Below are positions 34,075-43,205 of a DNA stretch of 64,000 bases, one piece after another (within the stretch, counting starts at the first letter, position 1; the number at the start of each line of letters is the position of its first letter). The notes under the pieces were generated by a model that worked only from the letters and a program-made list of their open reading frames with translations, made no database searches and was not told the origin of the DNA. Origin of the DNA: Herbaspirillum autotrophicum (GTDB taxonomy: Bacteria > Pseudomonadota > Gammaproteobacteria > Burkholderiales > Burkholderiaceae_D); the NCBI RefSeq assembly GCF_001189915.1, contig NZ_LFLS01000005.1, forward strand, positions 124,001-188,000. Reading direction: 5' to 3'. A program made the position numbers and the translations under genes.

Positions 34075-35736
34075 CTAGGCGCCTGGCGCTGATTCACTGC
34101 TGCCGCGCACGCAATCACGACCATCCGATTTGGCCAGATACAGCGCCTGATCGGCCTGCCGCAACAACTCCTCGGCAGTATTGCGATTGCGCAGCGGAAT
34201 CACGGCGCTGACGCCGGCGCTGATGGTGACGACCCCGGATTCATTGCCGTCATGCGGAATCTGCAACTGCCGCACCGTTTGACGGATACGCTCGGCCACC
34301 GCACGGGCGCCGGCTTCATCGGCAGCCGGCAGCAGCACCACGATTTCTTCACCGCCATAGCGCGCCACCAGATCGCCCGGCCGGTATTTGTGCTGCAAGA
34401 TCGCATGACTGATGCGGCGCAGACATTCATCGCCGGCGATGTGACCGTACTGATCGTTGTATTGTTTGAAACGGTCGACATCGATCATCACCAGCGCCAG
34501 CCAACTGGCGTGGCGCGTGGCACGATTGAATTCGTCCTGCAACGCCAGTTCCAGCCGGCGCCGGTTGGCCAGCCCGGTGAGTTCATCTTCCAGCGCCAGC
34601 CGCTCCAGCGTCTGGTTCATGTTTTCCAGATGCTGCCGGGCCTGGTCCAACGCCGTTTCGGCATCACGCCGCTCCTGCATCAGCGAATTGAAGGCGACAC
34701 CGAGATCACCGATTTCATCATTGCGATAGTTTTGCGGCAACGCCGAATAGGTTTTGTCAGCACGGATTTGCTGAATGTGCCCGTGCAGGCGATGCAAGGG
34801 ATCCATCAGGCGCGACATCACCAGCCAGGCCAGCCACCCCGCCAGCAACGCCAGCGTGGCCGACACCAGCAAAACCTTGTTTTGCATCTCCGATATCGAT
34901 AAGAAGGCCTCCTCCTGCAAATAGATCGAGCCGATGATCCAGTTGGTGGTTTTCATCCGCTTGTAAGAAAACAAGGCCGGTTGATTGGTGCGGTTGAAGC
35001 CCGCCATGCTGCCTTCAAAGCCGGCCAGCGCGCGGTCTGTGCCATCACTTTTGCCGCCGATCAGATTGGCGTGCTTGAGGATTCTGGATTTTTGCGGATG
35101 TTCGATGATGATGCCGTTGGTCGTCAGCACGAATACATACCCGCTCTTGCCGACCCGGGTATCGGTGAACTGGCCGAGGAAATTATCCTGCTGCAAATCG
35201 ATGCTGCCCACAAATACCATGGCGATCTTGCCTTTGGCATCGTACAGCGGCTCCGTCATCAAGACGATGGCACGTCCCGACAATTGACTGCGCAGCGGCT
35301 CCGAAATCACGCCTTTGCCGGTTTTCAGGGTGCGCATCATGTATTCGCGGCCGGCGACATTGAACCGGCCGGCCAGCGTCGGATCGATGAAATTGGCCTG
35401 CAACTCGCCGTCGGCATCAAATACGGAAAAGTTGAAAAACAATGGTGTCAGGCCGACATGGCGATCAAGATACTTCTGCATCGCGGCGCGATCATGCCAG
35501 GCCTGCGGCGGAATGCCCTGGGTCAGCGAGCGCAGCGCCATGCGACGATTGGTGAAACCTTCATCGAGGGCAATCGCGATGGTTTTCATCATCGTGAATT
35601 GCTGATCGCCGATCAGCGCTTTCATGTCACGCCGCATCATCAACAGCGACACGGCAGAGATCACGGCGGTCGTGATCAGGACCGCCGCCACAACGACAAC
35701 GATGACTTTGGTTTTCAGCGTGAAATTGACTCGCAT
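34075..35736 (-). CDS. Diguanylate cyclase with extracytoplasmic Cache sensor and HAMP
   Basis: The 553-residue protein has a membrane helix at 9-35, a double Cache-type periplasmic domain at about 40-285, a second helix near 290-312, a HAMP segment, a short coiled coil near 365-390, and a GGDEF domain. The active site reads GGEEI at 461-465 and the inhibitory RxxD site (RPGD) sits five residues before it, so product inhibition is expected. It makes c-di-GMP in response to an external ligand, opposing the EAL enzyme at 23122. Convergent with fetB, 11 bases apart. Confidence 0.92.
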   Translation of the reverse strand: MRVNFTLKTKVIVVVVAAVLITTAVISAVSLLMMRRDMKALIGDQQFTMMKTIAIALDEGFTNRRMALRSLTQGIPPQAWHDRAAMQKYLDRHVGLTPLFFNFSVFDADGELQANFIDPTLAGRFNVAGREYMMRTLKTGKGVISEPLRSQLSGRAIVLMTEPLYDAKGKIAMVFVGSIDLQQDNFLGQFTDTRVGKSGYVFVLTTNGIIIEHPQKSRILKHANLIGGKSDGTDRALAGFEGSMAGFNRTNQPALFSYKRMKTTNWIIGSIYLQEEAFLSISEMQNKVLLVSATLALLAGWLAWLVMSRLMDPLHRLHGHIQQIRADKTYSALPQNYRNDEIGDLGVAFNSLMQERRDAETALDQARQHLENMNQTLERLALEDELTGLANRRRLELALQDEFNRATRHASWLALVMIDVDRFKQYNDQYGHIAGDECLRRISHAILQHKYRPGDLVARYGGEEIVVLLPAADEAGARAVAERIRQTVRQLQIPHDGNESGVVTISAGVSAVIPLRNRNTAEELLRQADQALYLAKSDGRDCVRGSSESAPGA

Positions 35737-35869
35737 TTTATTTTTTTACAACGTTTGCGGCCACTTGCCCCCACAGCAATTACGCGGCGTCATCGTAGCG
35801 ATGACCCGCCGATATTACTCCAGTTTTCCGGCCCCGCGTTGACTGCCGCAGGGTCGCATTCGCTTTTTT

Positions 35870-37393
35870 TTACAGCAGTTGCAGCGCTTTCAGCAACGGC
35901 AGCCGGGTCGCCGCAAAACGCGTCGCCTGGCGCGTCAGTTCCGCCAGATTGTCGGCCTCCTGCTCCAGCCGCACGCCACCGGTCACCAGCTTCTTGCCGT
36001 GCGCACTGATCTGTTTCCAGACCCAGGCCGCGACCTCTTCCGGCGTGTGCTGCTGCGCCAGTTCCGCCTGCAAAAACAACTGTTGTATCCGATCCACCGC
36101 GACCCCGCCACCGCTGACCGGACTGGCCAAATGTTCGACTTCGCCGCCGTGTTCCAGCAGATAGCGATTCAGTGCAGCGCTGGTGCCGCCGGCCGCCAGC
36201 GTGACCGCCGGGTCTTGCACCGGCGCTGCATGGCCGGTGCCGATCAGCATCAGCAGCGATTCCCGCACCTGCCCGAACGTCAGGTTCCTGGCACTGACCG
36301 CGGCTGCGATCTGCGCCAGCGTATGCGGCCGGAAGTCGGCCAGCACCTCCAGGATCGGGCCGTAGATCAGGCGATTGAGCGTGATTTCGGAAGCCACGTG
36401 TTCCACCGTCAATGGCACCTGTTCGGCCGCAGTCAGCAATACCACGGCTTGCTGTTCCAGCACATCTGCGCACTGCGGCGGCGTCAGCGCCTGCGCCCCG
36501 CGCACCCAGTAATCGCGCCGAAATTGCTGATTTACCATGAAATCGCGCACGCTTTGGCGGAAACCGGCATCGGGAATACTGCGGGTAAATTCACTTTGCG
36601 CCGGTGTCAGGTTGGCGGCATCGAGATGATCGCGAAAATCGGCCGAACAGGCGAAGCTTAGGCCTGCATCCGTCCAGCATGCACGCATGTCGGCAAACGA
36701 CAGCGGCTGCCAGTCCCGATTGAAATACTCATGCGCCAGGTAATTGCGGCTCTGCCGCTTGAGCGCCTCCAGCCGTTGCCCCATGAATGGATTGGCCTGG
36801 GCATATACCGGATTGGTGGCAAACATCTGTTCGGCAAATGCCAGCGCGGCGTCGATACGCTCGGCGCTGCCCTGCTGCGCGGTGCTGAAGCGCTCGGTGT
36901 ACTGCACCAGCAAATCGCGCAAGGGCATCAGTGCAGCCCAACCGGGCTGGGTGTTGTAGCTGATGTACAAGACGCCGCCGGGGTTCAGCTTGCGGCGGAC
37001 AAAGTCGGCAATGATGCTGCGGTTGGCGGCCGAGACCCAACTCCAGATGCCGTGCATGGCGATGAAATCGAATTGCGGCAGATCGTCGCGCGTACAAAAG
37101 CTGGCAAAGGCGTCCTGCTCCAGTTGCGCACCGGCGCCACTGGCATTGGCCAGCGTGCGTGCAAAGCGCGCCTGCTCCGGATTGAAATCATTGCCATGCC
37201 AGCGCACCGTCGACGCTGCCGCATGCAGATTGGTGCTGACACCCTGACCGAAACCCAGTTCGCAGGCCGTGCCGATCCCGGGGCAAGCCAGTCCGGCATT
37301 GGCAAACGCCATGCGGATGCGGGCCGGATTCAGTTCCGGGTAATAACCATAGGTATAGCCGATATCGGTCACATAGCCGTCGGTCCAGTTCAT
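35870..37393 (-). CDS. SAM-dependent methyltransferase with methyltransferase regulatory domain
   Basis: The 507-residue protein has a class I methyltransferase domain (residues 40-200, CELGFGQGVSTN for SAM, FDFIAMHGIWSWV, LNPGGVLYISYN) followed by a methyltransferase regulatory domain (pfam10119 type) from about 210 to 300 and a helical C-terminus. Its N-terminus, DGYVTDIGYTYGYYPELNP, is the family hallmark. Substrates of this class are often cell-surface or protein targets but unknown in most cases. No glycosylation genes are adjacent, so it is an orphan here. Confidence 0.85.
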   Translation of the reverse strand: MNWTDGYVTDIGYTYGYYPELNPARIRMAFANAGLACPGIGTACELGFGQGVSTNLHAAASTVRWHGNDFNPEQARFARTLANASGAGAQLEQDAFASFCTRDDLPQFDFIAMHGIWSWVSAANRSIIADFVRRKLNPGGVLYISYNTQPGWAALMPLRDLLVQYTERFSTAQQGSAERIDAALAFAEQMFATNPVYAQANPFMGQRLEALKRQSRNYLAHEYFNRDWQPLSFADMRACWTDAGLSFACSADFRDHLDAANLTPAQSEFTRSIPDAGFRQSVRDFMVNQQFRRDYWVRGAQALTPPQCADVLEQQAVVLLTAAEQVPLTVEHVASEITLNRLIYGPILEVLADFRPHTLAQIAAAVSARNLTFGQVRESLLMLIGTGHAAPVQDPAVTLAAGGTSAALNRYLLEHGGEVEHLASPVSGGGVAVDRIQQLFLQAELAQQHTPEEVAAWVWKQISAHGKKLVTGGVRLEQEADNLAELTRQATRFAATRLPLLKALQLL

Positions 37394-37525
37394 ATGTTCT
37401 CTAGTCAGTATCAGGCAAGGCTCACCCGCAAGCCGGCAGTGTCGCAGAAATTCCCGACGCCGTCTGCACGCCGGCGGCGGACCGCGCTATAGTCCACCTG
37501 TTGATTGACTACGGAACCCTGCGCC

Positions 37526-37903
37526 ATGCCCGACCACATCCCCGCCCCCGACTCCGACCTGCTGCGCCTGCGCGACGTGATGCGCCAGTTTGCCGACGAA
37601 CGTGACTGGAACCAGTTTCACACGCCCAAGAATCTGGCCATGGCCTTATCGGTGGAAGCCTCGGAATTGCTGGAACATTATCAATGGCTGCGCAGCGGCG
37701 AAGATGCCGAACTCGATGACCGGCAGCGCACCGGGATCCGCCATGAACTGGCCGATGTCTTGCTGTATCTGGTGCGACTGGCCGACAAGAGCGGCGTTGA
37801 CCTGTATCGCGCGGCACTCGAAAAGATGGAATTGAACCGCCTGAAATATCCGGTCGGGCTGGCGCACGGCAGCGCCCGCAAATACACCGAATACGGCAAC
37901 TAA
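37526..37903 (+). CDS. MazG-like nucleotide pyrophosphohydrolase
   Basis: The 125-residue protein matches the RS21-C6/MazG-like all-alpha NTP pyrophosphatases, with MALSVEASELLEHYQW and the E-x-A-D motif ELADVLLYLVRLADKSGVDL carrying magnesium ligands. Such small enzymes remove non-canonical or excess dNTPs such as dCTP. The ATG at 37526 is better than a TTG upstream. A very stable hairpin follows the stop. Confidence 0.85.
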   Translation: MPDHIPAPDSDLLRLRDVMRQFADERDWNQFHTPKNLAMALSVEASELLEHYQWLRSGEDAELDDRQRTGIRHELADVLLYLVRLADKSGVDLYRAALEKMELNRLKYPVGLAHGSARKYTEYGN

Positions 37904-37915
37904 GCGCAGAAACGA

Positions 37916-37951
37916 CCGGGCCCCGCAACAATCCCTTGTTGCGGGGCCCGG
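37916..37951. terminator. Very stable 15-bp hairpin between convergent mazG-like gene and gdhA
   Basis: CCGGGCCCCGCAACA and TGTTGCGGGGCCCGG form a perfect 15-bp stem with a six-base loop. There is no T run on either side, so it is either an atypical bidirectional terminator or an mRNA-stabilising 3' end for the two convergent genes. Confidence 0.65.
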
Positions 37952-37978
37952 AGCGGACAACCAACGCTCAGTTGACGA

Positions 37979-39322
37979 TCAGTAAATGCCTTGCGCCAGC
38001 ATGGCATCGGCCAGCTTGACGAAACCGGCGATATTGGCGCCATCGACGTAATTGACGGTACCGTCGGCACGCTTGCCGTGGTGGACGCAATTGGCGTGGA
38101 TTTCCTTCATGATGCCGTGCAGACGCTCGTCCACTTCGGCATGGTGCCAGGACAGACGCAGCGAATTCTGCGACATTTCCAGACCCGAGGTAGCCACGCC
38201 GCCGGCGTTGCTGGCTTTGCCCGGTGCATACAGGGTGCCGGCTTTCAGGAACACATCCACCGCTTCCAATGTCGACGGCATGTTCGCGCCTTCGGCCACG
38301 CAGATGACGCCGTTGCGCACCAGCGTGGCGGCATCGTCGGCATCCAGTTCATTCTGGGTTGCACACGGCAAGGCAATCTGCACCGGGATATGCCATGGCC
38401 GTTTGCCGGCGTCGAATTGCAAATCGAACTGACGGGCGAAATCTTCGAGGCGGCCGCGTTGCACGTTCTTCAATTCTTTCAGCGCTTCCAGCTTTTCTTC
38501 ATTGAAACCGTTCTTGTCGTACACGGTGCCGCCGGAATCGGATACCGCCACCACTTTGGCGTTGAGTTCCAGCGCTTTTTCCACCGCGTACTGGGCGACG
38601 TTGCCGGAACCCGAAACCGACACCGTCATGCCATCGAATGACTTGCCGGCGCGACGCAACATTTCTTCGGCAAAATAGACCGTGCCGTAACCGGTCGCTT
38701 CCGGCCGCATCAGACTGCCGCCATAGGCCAGGCCCTTGCCGGTAAAAGTACAAGCGGTATCGTTCGACAGTTTCTTCATCATGCCGGCCATGAAACCGAC
38801 TTCGCGCGCGCCGACGCCGATATCACCGGCCGGGACGTCCGTATTGGCACCCAGATGACGATACAGTTCAAACATCAGCGCCTGGCAGAAGCGCATCACT
38901 TCGCCGTCGCTCTTGCCCTTCGGATCGAAATCGGAACCACCCTTGCCGCCGCCCATAGGCAACGTCGTCAGCGCATTCTTGAAAGATTGTTCGAAGGCCA
39001 GGAATTTCAGGATCGACAGATTGACCGACGGGTGAAAACGCATGCCGCCCTTGAACGGACCGATTGCCGAACTGTGTTGAATGCGGAAGGCACGGTTGAT
39101 TTGCGTCTGACCGCGATCATCGACCCACGACACCCGGAATTGAATCACGCGCTCGGCTTCCACCAGACGTTCCAGCAAACCGTGCTCGGCATACTTGGGA
39201 TGCTTTTTGATGAAAGGCCACAAGCTGATCATGACCTCCTTCACGGCTTGCAAAAATTCAGGCTGGTGCGGGTCGCGTTTAGCGACCATGGCAAGAAAGT
39301 CTTCCACAGTGGCGTAAGTCAA
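37979..39322 (-). CDS. gdhA: NADP-type glutamate dehydrogenase
   Basis: The 447-residue enzyme has the standard length and motifs of hexameric GdhA: GPFKGGMRFHPSV, PMGGGKGGSDFDPKGKSDGE with catalytic Lys, PAGDIGVGAREVGFM, and VSGSGNVAQYAVEKA for the nucleotide. It fixes ammonium onto 2-oxoglutarate. The TTG at 39322 is the start, with GAGGAGA five to eight bases upstream and no alternative ATG near the N-terminus MTYATVEDF. With amt in the same window it represents ammonium assimilation. Confidence 0.95.
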   Translation of the reverse strand: MTYATVEDFLAMVAKRDPHQPEFLQAVKEVMISLWPFIKKHPKYAEHGLLERLVEAERVIQFRVSWVDDRGQTQINRAFRIQHSSAIGPFKGGMRFHPSVNLSILKFLAFEQSFKNALTTLPMGGGKGGSDFDPKGKSDGEVMRFCQALMFELYRHLGANTDVPAGDIGVGAREVGFMAGMMKKLSNDTACTFTGKGLAYGGSLMRPEATGYGTVYFAEEMLRRAGKSFDGMTVSVSGSGNVAQYAVEKALELNAKVVAVSDSGGTVYDKNGFNEEKLEALKELKNVQRGRLEDFARQFDLQFDAGKRPWHIPVQIALPCATQNELDADDAATLVRNGVICVAEGANMPSTLEAVDVFLKAGTLYAPGKASNAGGVATSGLEMSQNSLRLSWHHAEVDERLHGIMKEIHANCVHHGKRADGTVNYVDGANIAGFVKLADAMLAQGIY

Positions 39323-39963
39323 AATCTCTCCTCAGGTAACGATATCGAAACGGCAGCGCCAGGCAACGGGCGGCGAGCGCTGAATGTCAGGCGGATGCCA
39401 GACAGCGGCCAATGGGTTTTATTTTTATGCCAGGCCACTGGCTGAATTTAGGGAAAGTAATATAAAGCAATTCTCCCCAAAATAGGGCGATTGAATGGAA
39501 ATTTATCGTCATTTCCTTCATTTTTTATAGAAATTTGGCTAGTACTCGCAATTATCCCGATACGCTCGCCGCGCTGCTGCCTGCGCGGCCACCGTACAAA
39601 AATACCGGTAACAAATTGAAAACCAGAATGCAGCCGATCAAAACGACTTCCCTGATATCCCTGCCCAGGGAGCGGCAGACGGGGAAAAATATTGCCATGC
39701 AGGCATCATCGCCGCTGCCTCAACTCGTTTTTCCAAAAAACGCCCCGAATTGATGCAGCAGCCGGCAGCCCCGACCGTGCTCGCCGGTGGCGGCGAATAT
39801 CTCACCGGATTCTGCTTTACAAAGGTTTACCCGGTTTTACGCCGCGCTGAACAGCGGCCGCGCCTGCCATTGCTATGATCAACGGGTCGCCGTTTTCGCC
39901 ATTCGCGACCACAGCATTGCCGTATTTCATCACCTGCATTCACAACAATCACGAGGGTTCATC
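39323..39963. other. 641-base region without a clear gene
   Basis: It contains the gdhA upstream region (AT-rich near 39440-39540) and a 72-codon frame at 39535-39753 that lacks a ribosome site and family-like features. I see no RNA gene or repeat here. The last 60 bases lead into the small gene at 39964. Confidence 0.5.
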
Positions 39964-40173
39964 ATGATCACATCATCTGCTTCGTCGCATTCGAATACGC
40001 CGAACACCAACATTTACCAACCAATCAAAAATGCTGCCAGCAAGGTTGGCAGTGACATCAGCAGTGCCGCCAGCGCCACCGTCGACGCCGTCAAATCAGC
40101 TGCCACGGCGGTACAGAATGAAGTCACCGGCAGCAATACCAAGGTCGGCACGAACATCAACACCAAGGCCTGA
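39964..40173 (+). CDS. Small Ser/Ala/Asn-rich protein (69 aa)
   Basis: GAGGG stands about six bases before this ATG. The product is low in complexity: a polar start, then KNAASKVGSDISSAASATVD and VKSAATAVQNEV, an amphipathic helix with spaced Val and Ala, ending in KVGTNINTKA. It resembles small stress or cell-envelope-associated helical proteins, but no family is recognised. The long frame upstream to 39787 is not supported. Confidence 0.5.
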   Translation: MITSSASSHSNTPNTNIYQPIKNAASKVGSDISSAASATVDAVKSAATAVQNEVTGSNTKVGTNINTKA

Positions 40174-40419
40174 ATCACGCCAATTCTGACCGCCAGCAAA
40201 AGCGGTTACGCAAGACCTATGCAGCAGACATTGACGGCGGCGATGACTGGCGTTTTCAGCCAGCACCGCCGTCCGCTTCCCCCTCCGGCAACCGCCGCGA
40301 CAAACTCGTATAATCAACTCCCCCGTACTGCACGGCAATCCTGAGCATCGACTCAGGGCCACGGGTGACAGCAGCAATCAACAATGCTGCAATAAAATAA
40401 TTCCGCCAAAGGAGACAAC

Positions 40420-41739
40420 ATGGCTAACGCCAGTGTGGCAACACTTAGTGATGCCGATAGCGATATCGGCAAACGCGTCATCAGCAAACTGCATCGCAAG
40501 ATCGTCTGGTATTGCTTCTTTCTGTTCATGATCAATTATCTGGATCGGGTCAACGTCGGCTTTGCCGCGCTCACCATGAACCAGGACCTGGGCCTGAGCG
40601 CCAAGGTATACGGCCTCGGCGCCGGCATCTTTTTTCTGGGCTACATCGCCTTTGAAATTCCCAGCAACATGATCTTGCACAAGGTCGGTCCGCGCATCTG
40701 GATCGCCCGCATCATGGTCACCTGGGGCATCGTCGGTTGTGCCATGGCCGCCATCGAGGGTCCATGGAGTTTCTATGCCTTGCGCTTCCTGCTCGGTCTG
40801 GCCGAAGCCGGATTCGCGCCCGGCATCCTGCTGTATCTGACTTACTGGTTTCCCAAGAAGGAACGCGGCAAAGCAGTGGCCGGATTCATGCTCGCCACCG
40901 TGCTGTCGTCGGTGGTCGGCGCTCCGCTGTCGGGTTACCTGCTCAGTTCAACCCACGGCTGGTTCAACCTGTCCGGCTGGCAGTGGATGTTCATCATCGA
41001 AGGATTGCCGGCGATCATCATGGGCATCGTCACCTTCTTCTATCTGGTCGACCGTCCCGAACAAGGCAAGTGGCTCAAGGACGATGAACGCAGCTGGCTG
41101 ACTTCGGTGCTGGCGGCAGAACGCCAGCAAAGCGCAGCGCATTCGGAACATGAGTTCGGCGCCATCTTCCGCGACAAACGCATGTGGATTCTGACGCTGG
41201 TGTACATGTTCAACGCGGTGGCGATTTATGGCGTGGTGTTGTGGCTGCCGCAAATCGTCAAGAGTCTCGGCGGCCTGAACAACTTCCAGACCGGGCTGGT
41301 ATCGGCATTGCCATTCCTGTGCGCGGCGGTTGGCCTGGTACTGGTGGCACGCAGTTCCGACCGGACTGGCGAACGCAAGATGCATACCGCCTGCGCCGGT
41401 TTGTTCGGCGGTGTGTTTCTGGCTGCCAGCGCCCTGGTGCCATCGCCAGTCGTCGGCCTGATTCTGATCTGCATCGCCGCCATGGGATTGTGGGCCACGC
41501 TGGGCGTGTTCTGGACATTGCCGACCCAGTTCCTGACCGGCGCTGCGGCTGCCGGCGGCATTGCCATGATCAACGGTTTCGCCCAGATCGGCGGCTTCAT
41601 CGGCCCCTATCTGGTGGGCTGGATTCGCGAAACCACCCAGAGTTTTTCCCTGGCATTGCTGGCGCTGGCGATCAGTCCGATCATCGGCTTCTTCTTGTGC
41701 ATGTCGCTGAAAATCAAGAACGACCGCGCCGCCGACTGA
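40420..41739 (+). CDS. MFS transporter, anion:cation symporter (ACS) family
   Basis: The 439-residue protein has twelve helices and ACS landmarks: FINYLDRVNVGFAALTMN-like helix 1 (here MINYLDRVNVGFAALTM), FEIPSNMILHKVGPRIWIARI, and LRFLLGLAEAGFAPGILLYLTYWFP. ACS carriers import organic anions such as tartrate, phthalate or hexuronates. AAAGGAGA precedes the ATG. The gene following is a PEP-mutase-family lyase, 68 bases away on the same strand, so the likely substrate is a malate-like dicarboxylate. A close relative sits at 50519. Confidence 0.9.
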   Translation: MANASVATLSDADSDIGKRVISKLHRKIVWYCFFLFMINYLDRVNVGFAALTMNQDLGLSAKVYGLGAGIFFLGYIAFEIPSNMILHKVGPRIWIARIMVTWGIVGCAMAAIEGPWSFYALRFLLGLAEAGFAPGILLYLTYWFPKKERGKAVAGFMLATVLSSVVGAPLSGYLLSSTHGWFNLSGWQWMFIIEGLPAIIMGIVTFFYLVDRPEQGKWLKDDERSWLTSVLAAERQQSAAHSEHEFGAIFRDKRMWILTLVYMFNAVAIYGVVLWLPQIVKSLGGLNNFQTGLVSALPFLCAAVGLVLVARSSDRTGERKMHTACAGLFGGVFLAASALVPSPVVGLILICIAAMGLWATLGVFWTLPTQFLTGAAAAGGIAMINGFAQIGGFIGPYLVGWIRETTQSFSLALLALAISPIIGFFLCMSLKIKNDRAAD

Positions 41740-41807
41740 CGGCATGCGGGTTGTCGCTGCAACGCGGCGACCCGCACACACCTTTTCATTTATCGGGATA
41801 TAACCGC

Positions 41808-42644
41808 ATGACACAAACGCTATCGCTGGCAGCACGATTGCGCCAACCGGGAATCGTTGTTGCCCCCGGTTGCCACGATGCGCTGGGCGCGCGCATCTTT
41901 GAACAGGCCGGCTTCGAAGCGGTCTACATGACCGGCAACGGTTTATCCGCCAGCCTGCTCGGCGCCCCCGACATCGGTTTGCTCGGCATGTCGGAAATGA
42001 CCGAACGCGGCCGCGCCTTTGCCGCGACGGTCAAGGTCCCGGTCATCGCGGACGCCGATACCGGCTACGGCAATCTCAACAATGTCGAACGCACCGTACG
42101 CGATTACGAAGCCGCCGGGGTACAGGCGATTCATCTGGAAGATCAGGTCACGCCCAAAAAATGCGGTGCGATGAAAGGACTGGCGCTGATTTCGAAAGAA
42201 GAACACGCCGACAAAATCCGGGTAGCGGTACAGACCCGCAAGCATGCCGACTTCCTGATCATCGGCCGCAGCGATGCCCGCATCCCGCTCGGTCTCGATG
42301 AAGCAATTGCACGCGGTCAGGCCTATGCCGAAGCCGGCGCCGATCTGGTGTTGCTGGAAATGCTGCAATCGGAAGAAGAAATGCAGCGCGCCATCGCCAG
42401 TATTGACGCGCCGCTGATGTTCAACGCCGTCGATGGCAAGACGCCGCCGCTGACAGCGATGCAACTGGAAACCCTGGGCTTTCGCCTGCTCAGCTTCCCG
42501 ATCTCATCCACCCTCGCCTACGCCCACATGATGCTGCGCTTTGCCGAACACATCAAACACACCGGCAACGCCTTCGGTTCACCAGGTGGCGCAGTCAGCA
42601 TCGCCGAGTATGAAGCCTTGCTCGGCATTGCCAACTATCGTTGA
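41808..42644 (+). CDS. Isocitrate lyase/PEP mutase family C-C lyase (2,3-dimethylmalate lyase-like)
   Basis: The 278-residue protein has GCHDALGARIFEQAGFEAVYMTG at the N-terminus, ADADTGYGN with the metal Asp, EDQVTPKKCGAMKG in place of the K-(K/R)-C-G-H catalytic loop, and ARIPLGLDEAI. The catalytic Cys is kept, but the His after CG is replaced by Ala, as in dimethylmalate lyase or oxaloacetase relatives rather than isocitrate lyase. It probably cleaves a 2-hydroxydicarboxylate brought in by the upstream MFS carrier. Confidence 0.85.
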   Translation: MTQTLSLAARLRQPGIVVAPGCHDALGARIFEQAGFEAVYMTGNGLSASLLGAPDIGLLGMSEMTERGRAFAATVKVPVIADADTGYGNLNNVERTVRDYEAAGVQAIHLEDQVTPKKCGAMKGLALISKEEHADKIRVAVQTRKHADFLIIGRSDARIPLGLDEAIARGQAYAEAGADLVLLEMLQSEEEMQRAIASIDAPLMFNAVDGKTPPLTAMQLETLGFRLLSFPISSTLAYAHMMLRFAEHIKHTGNAFGSPGGAVSIAEYEALLGIANYR

Positions 42645-43205
42645 AAGTATCGTGATGAGGCCAACATCCGTTGCGCCTCACCACGCGTCTGCCATGTGAC
42701 CTCCGTTCGTGGCGAAAAGCCAGACGCCATGCACCATCGAGAAACTTCCCTCGACATCCGTCGTCACCGTCAATAGCAATTGATGCATTTGAATTTAGCA
42801 TTCAGACCATTCAAGTTTCGTACTTCGTCCAGATAAATTACATAAATCAAAAGCACGCTTCAAAACGCTTGCGACACGAAAAAGCTGCCCCTAGAATTCA
42901 AACCCGAAACGCAGCCATTCAAGTATTCATCTGTATCGCTACCGGACTTTTCCTGCCGGGCAGGCTGATGCCGGAGCACGCCGGCGTCAGTCCGGTTTGA
43001 TTTTCCGGCGAGCTCTGCACCTGTAATCACGTCTCACGTTTCTGCCCGGTTCCCTTCCCAGCCCTCCTGCGTCATTGCGCGGTCGCATCAGCTATATGGC
43101 TGGTCCTGTCCGCATCACCTTCACTCGTGACTACCAGACATGCCACCCACGGCAGGCGTACTCACGTTCCGCTTTATTGCATCCGGATCGAGAAAGAGAG
43201 GCATC
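42645..43205. other. 561-base region without a gene, upstream of the TonB receptor
   Basis: An AT-rich segment at 42780-42860 could hold the receptor promoter, with AGATAAATTACATAAATC only loosely similar to a Fur box. A short palindrome CCTGCCGGGCAGG lies near 42953-42965. Nothing else is clear. Confidence 0.4.

Noticed and set aside
39535-39753. 72-codon ORF in the gdhA upstream region
   Set aside because: No ribosome site, no family signs, composition consistent with non-coding DNA.
42780-42860. A Fur box before the TonB receptor
   Set aside because: The best stretch AGATAAATTACATAAATC matches the Fur consensus too poorly to call by eye.
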